A stretch of 64,000 nt of DNA, from assembly GCF_963082655.1 (NCBI RefSeq), contig NC_081553.1, forward strand, positions 31,132,341 through 31,196,340, read 5' to 3'. The DNA is from Stomoxys calcitrans (taxonomy: Eukaryota; Arthropoda; Insecta; Diptera; Muscidae). Position numbers and translations under genes: made by a program. Every line of letters begins with the position of its first letter. Position 1 is the stretch's first letter. This document shows, one piece after another, positions 22,930-34,224 of this stretch. The notes under the pieces are model-generated. The model ran no database searches. It saw only the letters and a program-made list of their open reading frames with translations, and was not told the origin of the DNA.

Positions 22930-23543
22930 AATACCCTACACCTACCCTATAAGTACAATGTGGGAGCTATATCCAATTCTGAACCATTTTTGATGGACCT
23001 CGGCGAGCAAAAATATGTTCAAACTGTAATAACTACGGTTGACAAATGACAACATTATTGCAAATTGCCCAAAATCTGACGAACATATATATGGGAGCTA
23101 TAACTAATACTGAACCGATTTCAATGAAATTCATCAGTAATGTGAAGAGTCATTAGAAAATCCTTCCTGCAAAATTTAGAGAGAATCGGGCAACAAATGA
23201 CCATTTTATTGCGTTATTACTGCAAATCGAACGAACATATATACGGGAGCTATATCTAAATATGAACCGATTTTTTCAAATTTCAAAAGGCTTCGTCTCT
23301 AGGCCGAAAAACACGCCCATGCCAAATTTGAAGACGATGAATGAATTGCGAGCTGTAGTTTGTACACAAATTAACATGGACAGACGGACCGACAGACAGA
23401 CAGACATACGGACAGGCAGACATAGCTAAATCGAATCAGAAAGTGATTCTGAGTCGATCGGTATACTTATCAATGGGACTATCTCTATTCCTTTTGGGTG
23501 TTACGAACTAATTCACTAAGTTATAATACCCTTTACCACAGCA
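22930..23543 (-). mobile_element. HINE type D, near complete
   Basis: The reverse-strand 5' end is at about 23543 (forward 'gttataataccctttaccacag'). The core 'aatcagaaagtgattctgagtcgatcgg' is at about 23433, and the GTCY tract at 23379-23425. Interior units follow, and the 3' end is 'aataccctacacctacccta' at 22930. The two ends are imperfect subterminal inverted repeats. Confidence 0.75.
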
Positions 23544-23569
23544 CAGCCCAAAAGCACCGACAAAAATCA

Positions 23570-24900
23570 AACAAGTAAAAAGTACCTATATCTAGAAATA
23601 ATCCGATCTGAACCTTTTACGACAAGGATGTCAAAAAGCCTACCATAAGTCTCTGTGTCAAATTTCGGACAATAAATGCGCTTTTAATGGCCCCACAACC
23701 TTCAATCGCGAAATCGGTCTATATGGGAGCTATATCCAAATCTGGACCGATCTAGGCCAAATTAAAGAAGAATATCGAAGGGCCTAACACAACTCACTGA
23801 CCCAAATTTCGACGACATCGGACAATAAATGCCCTTTTTATGGACTCAAAGCCATAAATCGAGAGATCGGTCTATATGGAAGCTATATTCAAATGTAAGC
23901 CGATCTGGGCCAAATTGAAGAGTGATGTCAATTGGCTTAATCTTACTCACTGTCCCAAAATTCGGCGACATCAAACAATAAATGCGCTTTTTATGGGACT
24001 AAAACTTTAAATCGGCGGATTGGTCTATATGACAGCTATATCCAAATCTCGGCCGATATGGGCCAAATTAAAGAAGGATGTCGAGTAGCTTAACACATCT
24101 CACTGTTCCAAATTTCAGCAAAATCGGACAATAAATGCGCCTTTTATGGGTCTACGACCTTAAATCGGCGGATCGGTTTATATGGCAGCTATATCTAATC
24201 TGTCTGGATTGATCTGGGCCAAATTGAAAATGAATGTTGAAGAGCCTAACACAACGCCCTGTCCCAAATTTCGGCGACATCGGACATTAAATGCGCCTTT
24301 TATGGCCTAAAAACCTTAAATCGCGAGATCGGTCTATATGACAGGTATATCCAAATTTGGACCGATGTAGGCCAACTTGAAGAAGGATGTCAAAGGGGCC
24401 AATACAACTCACTATCCCAAATTTTGGTAAAATCGGACAATAAATGCGCCGTTTATGGGCGCAAGACCTTAAATCAAGATATCGGTCTATAATGTGGCTT
24501 TATGGGCCTACGACCCCAAATCTTCGGATCGGTCTATATGGCAGCTATATTCAAATCTGGACCGATCACGACCAAATTGACATAGGATGTCGAAGGACCT
24601 AACACAACCCACTGTCCCAAAATTCAGCTTTTATGGGCCTAAGACCCTAAATCGGAGGATCGGTCTTTATGGGGGCTATATCAAGATATAGTCCGATATA
24701 GCCAATCTTCGAACTTAACCTGTTTGTAGACAAAAAAAAAAGAATCTGTGCAAAGTTTCAGCTTATTTTTAAGACTGTAGATTGATTTTAACAGACAGAT
24801 GGATGGACATGGGTAGATCGTCGTAGATTTTTACGCTGATAATGTGTTGCAATCGAAATGACAAAATGAATATGTCCCCATCCTTCTGGTGGGTATAAAA
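23570..24900 (-). mobile_element. HINE type B, near complete
   Basis: The reverse-strand 5' end is at 24900 (forward 'catccttctggtgggtataaaa'). Then come a short tract ('aacagacagatggatggacatggg'), about eight type B units ('aataaatgcgccttttatggg', 'gatcggtctatatggcagctatatcc'), and the 3' terminus 'aaacaagtaaaaag' at 23570 without a hairpin. Its 3' end lies 27 bases from the 5' end of the type D copy, in the same orientation. Confidence 0.75.
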
Positions 24901-25731
24901 GGATAACTTAATGAATGCAGATGTCAGCATGACCGCCTTTGACATTTTGCTTTAATCTGTGAATTCATCTCCGTGATCTGGGGTTTTCAAAATTTGAGAA
25001 AAGAGGGTAGGGTTCAGGGATCAGATTCGTACTTTACTAACGTAGACCTTCCCTTTAAGTCCCATACTGTCGCGATCGACCTTTATGTTATATTGAAGGT
25101 TATTTAGTGGTGGGCGGACCCCAGACTCTTTGTTCTAAGATTGTACACCAGATTCATAATCTACTCCCTCAAAACCTTTTATTTGATACCCATTTTGTGA
25201 TTTTGGTCATACATGCCCGTTTTGGAGGGTTTTAGGATTGGGGAGGTCCCGTAGACCATTGGGACCAAATTCTTATAGCAAATTCGTACTCAATTTCCAA
25301 TTACCTTTCACCTGAAATCCCTTTTTGCCCCAATCGGTAAATATGTATTTGTAGGTATGTTTTTTTTGGAGGCGGGAGGTCCTACCGCATTTGGTGTCAA
25401 ATTTTTATTTCAAGTTGTACTCTACTCTTAAATACCTTTAATTTGATATCCATATTGTCCCAATCGGTAAATATGTACGTTTAGATGTGTTTTTGGGTGG
25501 GGCGTCCCCCCAGGTTATTTAACCCCAGAGTTGTATACCAATTTTATGTTTCTGGATTACCAAACAACGGCATACCAAATTTTGGTTAAATCAGTGGATC
25601 TATTTCCGAAATCTGGCGTTATTAAAAACTGGGGTTAGGGGGAGGGTCCGCCCCACCTTTGGATATCAAAAAATGAAGTAAAAAATTTCACCTATAATCT
25701 GCAAAAATTTCATTTCGGATTAGCCGTTTTT
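24901..25731. repeat. Family F dispersed tandem repeat
   Basis: Degenerate units of roughly 150-165 bases share 'ctactcccaaatacctttcatttgat', 'acccatattgtcccaatcggtaaatatg' and 'gttttgggggtggggcg'-like motifs (for example 25190, 25330, 25450). The right part has 'gggggagggtccgcccc' (about 25638). The same family occurs at 38.99-40.18 kb and 59.60-59.89 kb. No ends or coding capacity are identified. Confidence 0.65.
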
Positions 25732-25822
25732 AGACCCACCACCGAAGGATGGGGGCAAATACATTTTGTCATTCCGTTTGCAACACATCGAAATATCCAT
25801 GTCGGACCCTATAAAGTATATA

Positions 25823-26060
25823 TTGGGTTGCCCAAAAAGTAATGGCGGATTTTTCATATAGTCGGCAATGACAAATTTTTTCACAGCTTGTGACTCTGTA
25901 ATTACATTCTTTCTTCTGTTAGTTATCAGCAGTTACTTTTAGCTTGCTTTACAAAAAAAAGTGTAAAAAAAGTATATTTGATTAAAGTTCATTCTATGTC
26001 TTATTAAAAATGCATTTACTTTCTTTTAAAAAATCCACAATTACTTTTTGGGCAACCCAA
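25823..26060 (-). mobile_element. Mariner-type MITE, 238 bp
   Basis: TIRs start TTGGGTTGCCCAAAAAGTAA and end TTACTTTTTGGGCAACCCAA, flanked by TA at 25821-25822 and 26061-26062. The interior matches the other copies ('cttgtgactctgtaattaca', 'ttttagcttgctttac', 'aaaaatgcatttactttc'). It is inserted inside the core of the HINE at 25732. Confidence 0.9.
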
Positions 26061-26376
26061 TATATTCTTCATCAGTGTAAAAATCTAAGACGATCTAGCC
26101 ATGTCCGTCCGTCTCTCCGTCCGTCTGTCTGATGAAATCACGCTACAGTCTTTAAAAATAGAGATATTGAGCTGAAATTTTGCACTGATTCTTTTTTTCT
26201 CCATAAACAGGTTAGGTTCGAAGATGAGCTATATCGGACTATATCTTGATGTAGCCCCCATAAAGACCGATCCGCCGATTTAGGGTCTAAGGCCCATAAA
26301 AGCCACATTTATTATTCGATTTTGCTGAAAATGTAGGACAGTGAGTTAAATTAAGCCCCTCGACATCCTTCTACTA

Positions 26377-26984
26377 AAGGGTGATTTTTTTTAAGGTTAG
26401 GATTTTCATGCATTAGTATTTGACAGATCACGTGGGATTTCAGACATGGTGTCAAAGAGAAAGATGCTCAGTATGCTTTGACATTTCATCATGAATAGAC
26501 TTACTAACGAGCAACGCTTGCAAATCATTGAATTTTATTACCAAAATCAGTGTTCGGTTCGAAATGTGTTCATTCACCGTAACGTTGCGTCCAACAGCAT
26601 CTTTGAAAAAATACGGTCCAATGATTTCACCAGCGTACAAACCACACCAAACAGTGCATTGTTCGGGATGCATGGGCAGTTCTTGAACGGCTTCTGGTTG
26701 CTCTTCACTCCAAATGCGGCAATTTTGCTTATTTACGTAGCCATTCAACCAGAAATGAGCCTCATCGCTGAACAAAATTTGTCAAAATTTGAACACATTT
26801 CGAACCGAACACTGATTTTGGTAATAAAATTCAATGATTTGCAAGCGTTGCTCGTTAGTAAGTCTATTCATGATGAAATGTCAAAGCATACTGAGCATCT
26901 TTCTCTTTGACACCATGTCTGAAATCCCACGTGATCTGTCAAATACTAATGCATGAAAATCCTAACCTCAAAAAAATCACCCTT
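26377..26984. mobile_element. Foldback derivative of a rosa-like Tc1/mariner transposon
   Basis: The element is flanked by TA (26375-26376, 26985-26986) and has TIRs AAGGGTGATTTTT... / ...AAAAATCACCCTT. Its two arms (26377-26572 and 26790-26984, about 195 bp) are inverted copies of the same 5' end: TIR, leader and first ~27 codons of a transposase (MNRLTNEQRLQIIEFYYQNQ). The centre (26573-26789) is reverse-strand transposase middle region, including FSDEAHFWLNGYVNKQNCR, which carries the IS630-superfamily second catalytic Asp, and ECTVWCGL-like sequence. Because of the arms, frames on both strands end in the same peptide. It cannot encode an active transposase but keeps two good TIRs. Confidence 0.85.
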
Positions 26985-27851
26985 TATTTGGCTCAGATCG
27001 GTTTAGATTTGGATATAGCTGCCATATAGACCGATCCGGTCTTAGGCCCATAAAGGCCACATTAATTATCCAATTTTGCTGAAATTTGGGACAGTGAGTT
27101 GAGTTAGGCCCTTCACCATCATTCTTCAATTTGGCCCAGATCGGTCTAGATTTAGATATAGCTGGCATATAGACCGATCTCTTGATATAAGGTTTCGGGC
27201 CCATATAAGGCGCCATTATTGTCCGATGTCGCCGAAATTTGGGACAGTGAGTTGTGTTAGGCCATTCGAAATTCTTCTTCAATTTGGCTCAGATCGGTCA
27301 AGATTTGGATATGGCTGCCATATAAACCGATATCTCGATTCAAAGTCTTGGCCCCATAAAAGGCGTATTATAATCCGATTTCACTGAAATTTGATGCAGT
27401 GACTTATGTTAGGCTTTTCGACATCCGTGTCATATATGGTTCAGATCGGTTTTCTTTTGGTAAAACTAAGTATGGCGCAAATCGGTACATAAGCTGATAT
27501 AGCTGCCATATAAACTGATGTGGGATCTTGACTTCTTGAGCCTCTAGAGGGCACAATTCTCATACGATTTGGCAGAAATTTTGTACAACGGCTTTTCGCA
27601 AGACCTTCGACATGCGTGTCTAATATGGTCTGAATCGATCTATAGCTTGATACAGCTCCCATATAAACCTATCTTCCGATTATGGTCCGTATCGGACTAT
27701 AACTTGATATAGCTCCAATAGATTAACAGTTCTATTTCTATTTCTTTGTTTGCCATAAAGGAGATACCGCGCATAGAACTCGACAAATGCGATCCATGGT
27801 GGAGGGTATGTAAGATTCGACTCGGTCGAACTTAACACGCTCTTACTTGTT

Positions 27852-28212
27852 ATATTTTCGCCAGGACATGGACTTAAGCGGTCGGAGCCGTAGGTGGAAA
27901 TCTGCGCCATGCTGGCCTGCATACCACAATTATTATTGTAATCGGAATCCTGGGGAGAAATATTTCAGCTTCAATGTCAAAATTTTTTGACAAGGGCTCA
28001 TCAATCTTGCGTTGACCAAACAGAAACAAAGGATATTCCGGATAGGCAGTGCGCCATAGGCCATATAACTGCTGATATGATCTATTCTTATAATGATTAC
28101 TTAAGATGTCGCGAATGAGCTCAAAACGATTCAGCCCTAGCTTTGTCAAATCTGGGTCTGCAGAAACACAACGTTTCCCCTTTTGGTTGGCAGTCTTTCT
28201 TCTAAGTGGCAT
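27852..28212 (-). pseudogene. Unrecognised gene fragment, frameshifted and cut off at a HINE 3' end
   Basis: The reverse strand from ATG at 28212 reads a coding-like protein (MPLRRKTANQKGKRCVSADP, then RFELIRDILSNHYKNRSYQQ, LYGLWRTAYPEYPLFLFG, ending FDIEAEIFLP near 27950). There the good reading moves by one base to DSDYNNNCGMQASMAQISTY, then GSDRLSPCPGENI, which stops at the boundary of the HINE 3' end (27850). The two pieces together give about 120 residues with a start-like basic N-terminus. I do not recognise the family. No splice pair that repairs the frame was found, so a one-base indel is the simpler reading. It could be a retrocopy or an exon remnant. Confidence 0.45.
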
Positions 28213-28225
28213 ATAATTTAACAAG

Positions 28226-29685
28226 ACAACATGCTTTCGACGGGGGACATGTTAAAATCCACTATGTCAGCCTAGTGTGTGGATACACTTGGATATAGGC
28301 ATGCATACTCGAAATCCTATAAGAATGCTAACTAAAAAAATGATTATCTAATGACAGACGCCAAAACGGATTCAAGCTAGTCTAAAATTTAACATTTCGT
28401 CTTTAAGTTCTCATTTTAAAATGAAAGGCTAGACATCATTTTTTGTCTTTATTGGATTTCTGTAATTGGTCCCACTGTTCTCCTAGCAAATACAAAAGTT
28501 TTTTAACGGCTTTAGTTTTCCACAAACACCCGCAAGAAGAAGCTGTGGCCTGTGGACCTCGACCTTTTTTTATTTTGCTTGGCTTTTCTATCATGGCTGG
28601 CTTCTTTAATAAAATAGTTGCTTTTTTGAGTTTGCCCTAGAAAAAAGGAGAAATGTTGGGTTTTCTTATTTTTTCTTGGCCAAGTCTATGAGGGTTTGGT
28701 TATTTGCTTTGGCTTTTCTTGTGTTTTGAGTTAATTCGTTTTATTTTGTTAATATTGGCAACATAAAGGACATTTGCTGTTGTGCATGTCCTAACTAAGA
28801 ACAAAAAAAGACTTTTATTTTGGCTTTTTGGTTTACTTTTTGAACATCCTTCGTCCATTTTGGGGTACCATTGTAACAAAGTTAAATGTGTAAATATTTA
28901 AAAGAGACAAATATGTATCTTTATGTACATATATATAGATTTTTTTTTTTTGAATCCGCATGGCCCAAGTCTTCTTCTCTAATCTCATTTGTTGACATCC
29001 TTAGAGTCATTTTGGTAACCAGTGTGTTTTTCATTGGGATTAGTTACATGGCAAAACAGAAAATTCCCAATGTGGCTCGTCGCAAAGACTTTGAGGAAAA
29101 AAATATGTGTGTGTGTATAGCTAAAGAAATTAAATTTAATTTCCATTATTTCATAGGATTTTTTCAAATTAGGCGTAAACTGCTTTAGGCTTTTGATGAC
29201 AATGGGGCAGATTTGGGTTTTTGTTGACACACAATACGGTTGAGATTAGAGTCTGCTATTTCCGTTTTCCTACATTTTGTGTCAGCTAGTCAGGAAATGA
29301 CTATCAAACGAATTCGCTTAGGATTTGGAAGTAATTTTAACACAACACCACTTATAAGTGATGTCAAGGAAATAGGAATTTAAAGATTAGCCGTTCAAGT
29401 GAGAAAAACAAATACAATTGAGAGAATGATTTTCTGAAAAGTGTAACCAGAAGTGAACGAAAATGTACATTTAGTGCCGATATTAGTATCATTTGGTACT
29501 CTTTTTGCGGCTTGAGCCAGAACTTTGAATTTTGGTCGCATAAGTTTGGCGACCAGAAGAGTTTTTTCGGTATTTGTAAGTTTAGGTACTTAGAACAAAA
29601 TAGTACTAAATACATGAACACTTGACATATGGTGAACAGGTAAAATAAGTTCCATTTCTATCAGAATTGGCTGATATTTGTATAC
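28226..29685. other. Unique-looking AT-rich DNA
   Basis: T-rich DNA without recognisable transposon ends, RNA genes or convincing coding frames. Small TG-rich stretches are present (about 29106-29118). Confidence 0.4.
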
Positions 29686-29689
29686 ATTA

Positions 29690-30240
29690 CACCACTACTG
29701 TGATACAGGCTATTATAACTTAGTGAATTTGTTTGTAACACACCGAAGGAAGAGAAATAGACCCATTGATAAGAATACCGATCGACTCAGAATCACTTTC
29801 TGATTCGATTTAGTTATGTCAGTCTGTCCATCTGTCCATGTTAATTTTTGTACAAAGTACAGGTTGGAATTTTAAACCGATCACTTGGATTTTGGCACAA
29901 TTATTTTCTTGGGCCTAGAGAAGAAGCCTATTGAAATTGGAAAAAATCGGTTCAGATTTGGATATAGCTCCCATATATATGCTAGTCCAATTTATTTCCA
30001 ATGTTTTTGCCAATGTCACTTCTAAGTCCAATCTTTCCAAAAACTTGCAATACGCTTTCTTATGCGACAACTACAAAATGTGTGTGGGTTTTGGTCGAAA
30101 TCGGTTCAGATTTGGGTACAGCTGCCATTTACATTTTCGTCTGATTTTGACTAATTTTGTAATAATGTGGCCATATGGTAATCTGTTCAGATTTAGATAA
30201 AGCTGGCATGTATATAAATCTACGGATTTTCACTTTTGAT
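29690..30240 (+). mobile_element. HINE type D, 3' end decayed
   Basis: It has the 5' end 'acattacaccactactgtgatac', the core 'taccgatcgactcagaatcactttctg', a degenerate tract ('gtcagtctgtccatctgtcc') and the interior 'gcctagagaagaagcctattg', 'ggatatagctcccatatata'. No 3' terminus is recognisable before the MITE at 30340. Confidence 0.7.
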
Positions 30241-30339
30241 GATTCTTTATACAATTTGTGAATCTTGATTATTAATTAAAATATATGTATATTAGGGTGG
30301 GTCGATTTTTTTAAAATCGTGTAGCAAAAACATGAACTA

Positions 30340-30578
30340 TTGGGTTGCCCAAAAAGTAATTGCGGATTTTTTAAAAGAAAGTAAATGCATTTTTAATAAA
30401 ACTTAGAATGAACTTCAATCAAATATACTTTTTTTGCACTTTTTTTTTCTAAAGCAAGCTAAAAGTAACAGCTGATAACTGACAAAGGAAAGAATGCAAT
30501 TACAGAGTCACAAGCTGTGAAATAATTTGTCAACGCCGACTATATGAAAAATCCGCAATTACTTTTTGGGCAACCCAA
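30340..30578 (+). mobile_element. Mariner-type MITE, 239 bp
   Basis: Intact TIRs (TTGGGTTGCCCAAAAAGTAA and its reverse complement) are flanked by TA (30338-30339, 30579-30580). The interior reads 'aaagtaaatgcatttttaat', 'aagcaagctaaaagtaacag' and 'gtcaacgccgactatatg'. It matches the copies at 42439 and 44718 almost base for base, which suggests recent activity. Confidence 0.92.
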
Positions 30579-31860
30579 TACATACATTTCTAAGAAGTTC
30601 CACCAAAGAAACCATCTATCTAAAGTAAAATCCTAATCCGTGGCTCCTGACTTTTTATACCCACCACCGTAGGATAGGGGGTATATTCATTTGGTCATTC
30701 TGTTTGCAACACATCGAAATATCAAACTCCGATCTTACAAAGTATAAATATTTCAGATCGTCGTAAAATTCTAAGACGATTAAACGATGCCCGTGTGTCT
30801 GTCCGTCTGTCCATCTATCCGTCTGTCCACCTGTCCGTCCGTCTGTTGTAATCACTCTACAGGCTTCAAAAATTGAAATATTGACCTGAAATTTTGTACA
30901 GATATGTCTTTTTGATGCACGCTGGTTAAGTTCTTGAACGGGCCAAATCAGACTATATTTGGATATACTTGCTATATAGACCGATTTTCCGATAAAGGGT
31001 CTTATGCCTATAAATATTTTTCATCCGATTTTGGTGAAATTTGAAACAGTGAGTAGTTTAAGGCTTCCCGACACCTGACCTAAATATGGTTCAGATCCAA
31101 CGATATTTAGATATAGCTACCATATGGACCGATATCCCAATAAAGGGTCTGCAGCTCATAAAAGCTTTATTTATTACCGGATTTCGCTGCAATGTAAAAC
31201 AGTGGGTTATTTTAAGCCTCCCGACATCTCACGTTACTATGGTTCAAATCGGACTATATTTAGATATAGCTGTCATATAGACCGATCGCCCGATAAAGGG
31301 TCTAAAGGCCATAAAAGCTTAAATTATTACCCGATTTCGCTGAAATTTAAAACAATGGGTTATTTTAAGCCTCCCGACATCTGAACTAGATATGGTTCAG
31401 ATCGGACTTTATGTAGATATAGCTGCCATATAGACCGATCTCCCTATAAAGGGTCTGAAGGCCATAAAAGCTTTAACTTTTATCCGATTTCGGAGTAGTG
31501 CGCAATTTTAAGCCTCCCAACGTCCGACCAAAATATGGTACAGATCGGACTATATTTAGGGATAGCTACCATATAGACCGATCTGCCGATATGGGGTCTG
31601 AAGCGAATAAAAGCTTTATTTCGTACCCCATTTCGCTGAAATTTGAAACAGTGAGTAGGTTAAGACCCCCAATCATCCGACCAAAATATGGTTTTGATCG
31701 GACTATATTTAGATATAGCTGCCATATAGACCGATCTGCCGATAAAGGGACTGAAGCCCATAAAAGCTTCATTTATTACCCGATTTCGCTGAAATGATAA
31801 ACTGTGAGTTATTCTGACCTTGACGATATCCGACTTTAATATGGTTTAGATCGGTTTATA

Positions 31861-32160
31861 ATTGGATATATCTGCCAAAAAGACCAATATTTTGTTCTAC
31901 AAAATTGAATGGCGACATATATATTAGACAACTCAAAGTCCGTGCCGAATTTGGGTGCATAAATTATCCAATTTTCACCGGATTGTGACGAAATTGGATT
32001 TATATATATAATTGGATATATCTGCCAAAAATACCAATATTTTGTTCTACAAAATTGAATGGCGACATATATATTAGACAACTCAAAGTCCGTGCCGAAT
32101 TTGGGTGCATAAATTATCCAATTTTCACCGGATTGTGACGAAATTGGATTTATATATATA
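31861..32160. repeat. Near-identical 150-bp tandem duplication
   Basis: 31861-32010 and 32011-32160 are identical except for one visible difference (agacc versus atacc near 31892/32042). The duplicated block is a terminal type E unit of the surrounding HINE, so it records a recent unit-level expansion. Confidence 0.95.
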
Positions 32161-32181
32161 ACCGCGTTGGTGCATATCCAA

Positions 32182-32335
32182 ACGGACGGACGGACAGACG
32201 GACGGACAGACGGACGGACAGACGGAGGGGCAGACGGACGAACAGATGGACGGACAGACGGACGGACAGACGGACGGACAGACAGAAGGACAGACTGGCT
32301 GACAGACAGAAGGACAGACGGGCGAACAGACGGAC
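32182..32335. repeat. GACR tetranucleotide microsatellite, about 150 bp
   Basis: A run of GGAC/AGAC units (forward strand) with a few GGGG, GAAC and TGGC interruptions. It is the GTCY tract of the right-hand, reverse-oriented HINE half. Confidence 0.95.
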
Positions 32336-32448
32336 TAAAATGGTTAGATATACTAGTTATACTATTTAGGGTCGGAAATGGATATTTCGATGTGTTGCAA
32401 ACGGGATGACAAAATGAATATACCCCTATCTTTGGTGGAAGGTATGCA

Positions 32449-34220
32449 AATTTGAAGGCGATTGGTGCGGATTAGGATTTTTTTATAGATACATGGTTTC
32501 TTGATTGGTTGTTGATTGTTTGATTGTTTTCCAAATATATTTTAACCTCCTTTATTTGGATTTGCAATTGTTTCAAAAACATTTTTATTTGAAAATTTTC
32601 TCAATTGCATCGCACTAATAGCTAAGACGTTTGTTTGAATGTATGGCGTTTTAAAACAAAAATTAAAAAAGTTTTTCCTTCCAAAAACAATATCTTTATA
32701 CATATTTAATGGCCACACAATTTAAAGAAAATAAATGTAAAAAAAAAAAATCAAAAGAAAGCATTTGCATTATAGTTGTCACACAGATGTCTATGTGTGT
32801 TCCAGTTTTTTAAGAATAAAAGTATTTTAAATGACATAAAGATATTAAATCCCATTTTATGAGACACCAACGAATGGCATTGTAAACATAAAGAAAAAGC
32901 ACTTCGTACCGCTCACCATTCATATCAAGAAAGAAATTTATGATGCTGTAGCTGTAGTTGTAGTCATTTTGTTTCTAAAACACTAATGAAGTTAGATACA
33001 AAACAAATTGCATTCCCAGTCATAACACCAACACACCAGAGACAGTTATGAAAGGGATATGATTTTCCTTTTTTTCTTCTTTTTTTTTTGTTTGGTTTGT
33101 TAAAGAAGGACATGAAAAACAAGCTCACACATACAGACATTTTGTCACTTAAGTACTTGGTGTACACCAACCTAATGGGTAAATGGTATCTCTTCTCTGG
33201 GGTTAGGTTTGTTTAGAGGGTTTTGATAAAAAAGAAAAAGTTTTACCATTTTTATGTTGTCTTTTTTTGTTGCTGAATTGTCTTAACATGTTTAAAGCAA
33301 AATATGAAAATTATGTAAATAAGCCAAGTTAAAATATAATAAAAAGCATCCAGGCAGGCAGCCAGCCAACAACACTGCCACATCCGGCAAAACATTCACG
33401 TCCAGAAACCCAAAACAAAAAAAAGTCCCACTCTTGCTAACACACAAACATGCACAGACGCATACATTTAAACACCAGTAATGATGCTAAAACACACATA
33501 CATATAGACATTTACTAACACTCTTAAAGTTAATGTTTATGTGACATAAACAGTTTAGAAATAATAATAAAAATAATAAACTTATAAATATACAAACACA
33601 CATACACACATGAAGAGCCATATATGGAAGAGCACAACAGTTGTATGCATTGACAGGGCTATAAGTGTACTCGGTCACATTCACATATACAATCATAGCT
33701 ATGCCACATTGAATGCAAACAGCATAACATATCAAGTGGTTTCCCCAAACATTTGTATATGAAAATGAGCATGTGTGAGTGTGTACGAGCGAAAGAAAAC
33801 TTTTTAAGTATGACATGATTTCTTTAAGCTTAAGTATGTTTGTATGTCTTTTTTTTTCTTTTCGAACATATTTTCATACATTTCGTTTATGTTTTTAAAC
33901 AGCATCGGCCCTACAAAAAAGAGGTCAAACTTTAATGGTGTATCCAGTTGAATAGTTTGGTAATTGGAGCAGAAATGTGAATCATATGCAATATAATTTT
34001 GTAAAATACAAATTTTGTTGAAAAGATAAACAAAAGATAGGAGAATAAGCAGAAGTTGGGCGTTGTATAGTATATTGCAATCGAGTTCATCGAGGCAACA
34101 ACTTAACAACACTTCAACATATGGGTCACGCAAAAATAAAAAAAAAAAAATTAAAATAATAAGTAATCATGGGCAAATCCATCATTTTGATACCCTACAT
34201 TACCAGCAAGCCCGTTTAAA
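32449..34220. other. Unique-looking AT-rich DNA
   Basis: No gene is recognised. CA/TA-rich stretches occur at about 33495-33515 and 33595-33612 and several A or T runs of 8-12 bases. Reverse-strand frames of about 109 codons at 33487-34133 have hydrophobic, low-complexity composition and no recognisable motif. Confidence 0.4.
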
Positions 34221-34224
34221 TTAA

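Larger units (their letters stand above)
25732..27850 (+). mobile_element. HINE B/A chimera carrying two nested transposons
   Basis: A type B 5' end ('gacccaccaccgaaggatgggg') and core ('gaccctataaagtatata') are interrupted by a MITE (25823-26060). The core resumes ('attcttcatcag'), followed by 'tagccatgtccgtccgtctc' and type B units, with a foldback element at 26377-26984. Near 27460-27475 the array switches to type A units ('gagcctctagagggcacaattct'). It ends with a type A 3' terminus: 'ggtggagggtatgtaag', a hairpin-like 'cgactcggtcg', then CTTAACACGCTCTTACTTGT. Removing the two insertions gives one continuous element. Confidence 0.8.
30653..32448. mobile_element. HINE type E composite with 5'-type ends at both sides
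   Basis: The left end is a forward 5' end ('tttttatacccaccaccgtagg'), core ('caaagtataaatatttcagatc') and GTCY tract (about 30790-30845). The right end is a reverse 5' end ('acccctatctttggtggaaggtat', 'gatatttcgatgtgttgc') with its own opposite-strand tract (32182-32335). Between them are about seven type E units at 153-bp spacing ('cataaaag' landmark at 31157 and 31310). No 3' terminus or hairpin is present. Confidence 0.75.

Noticed and set aside
32167..32409. Forward frame of TDGRTDGR repeats
   Set aside because: It is the GACR microsatellite of a HINE.
33487..34133. Two 109-codon reverse frames with hydrophobic stretches
   Set aside because: No motif, low-complexity AT-driven composition, and no splice or promoter context.
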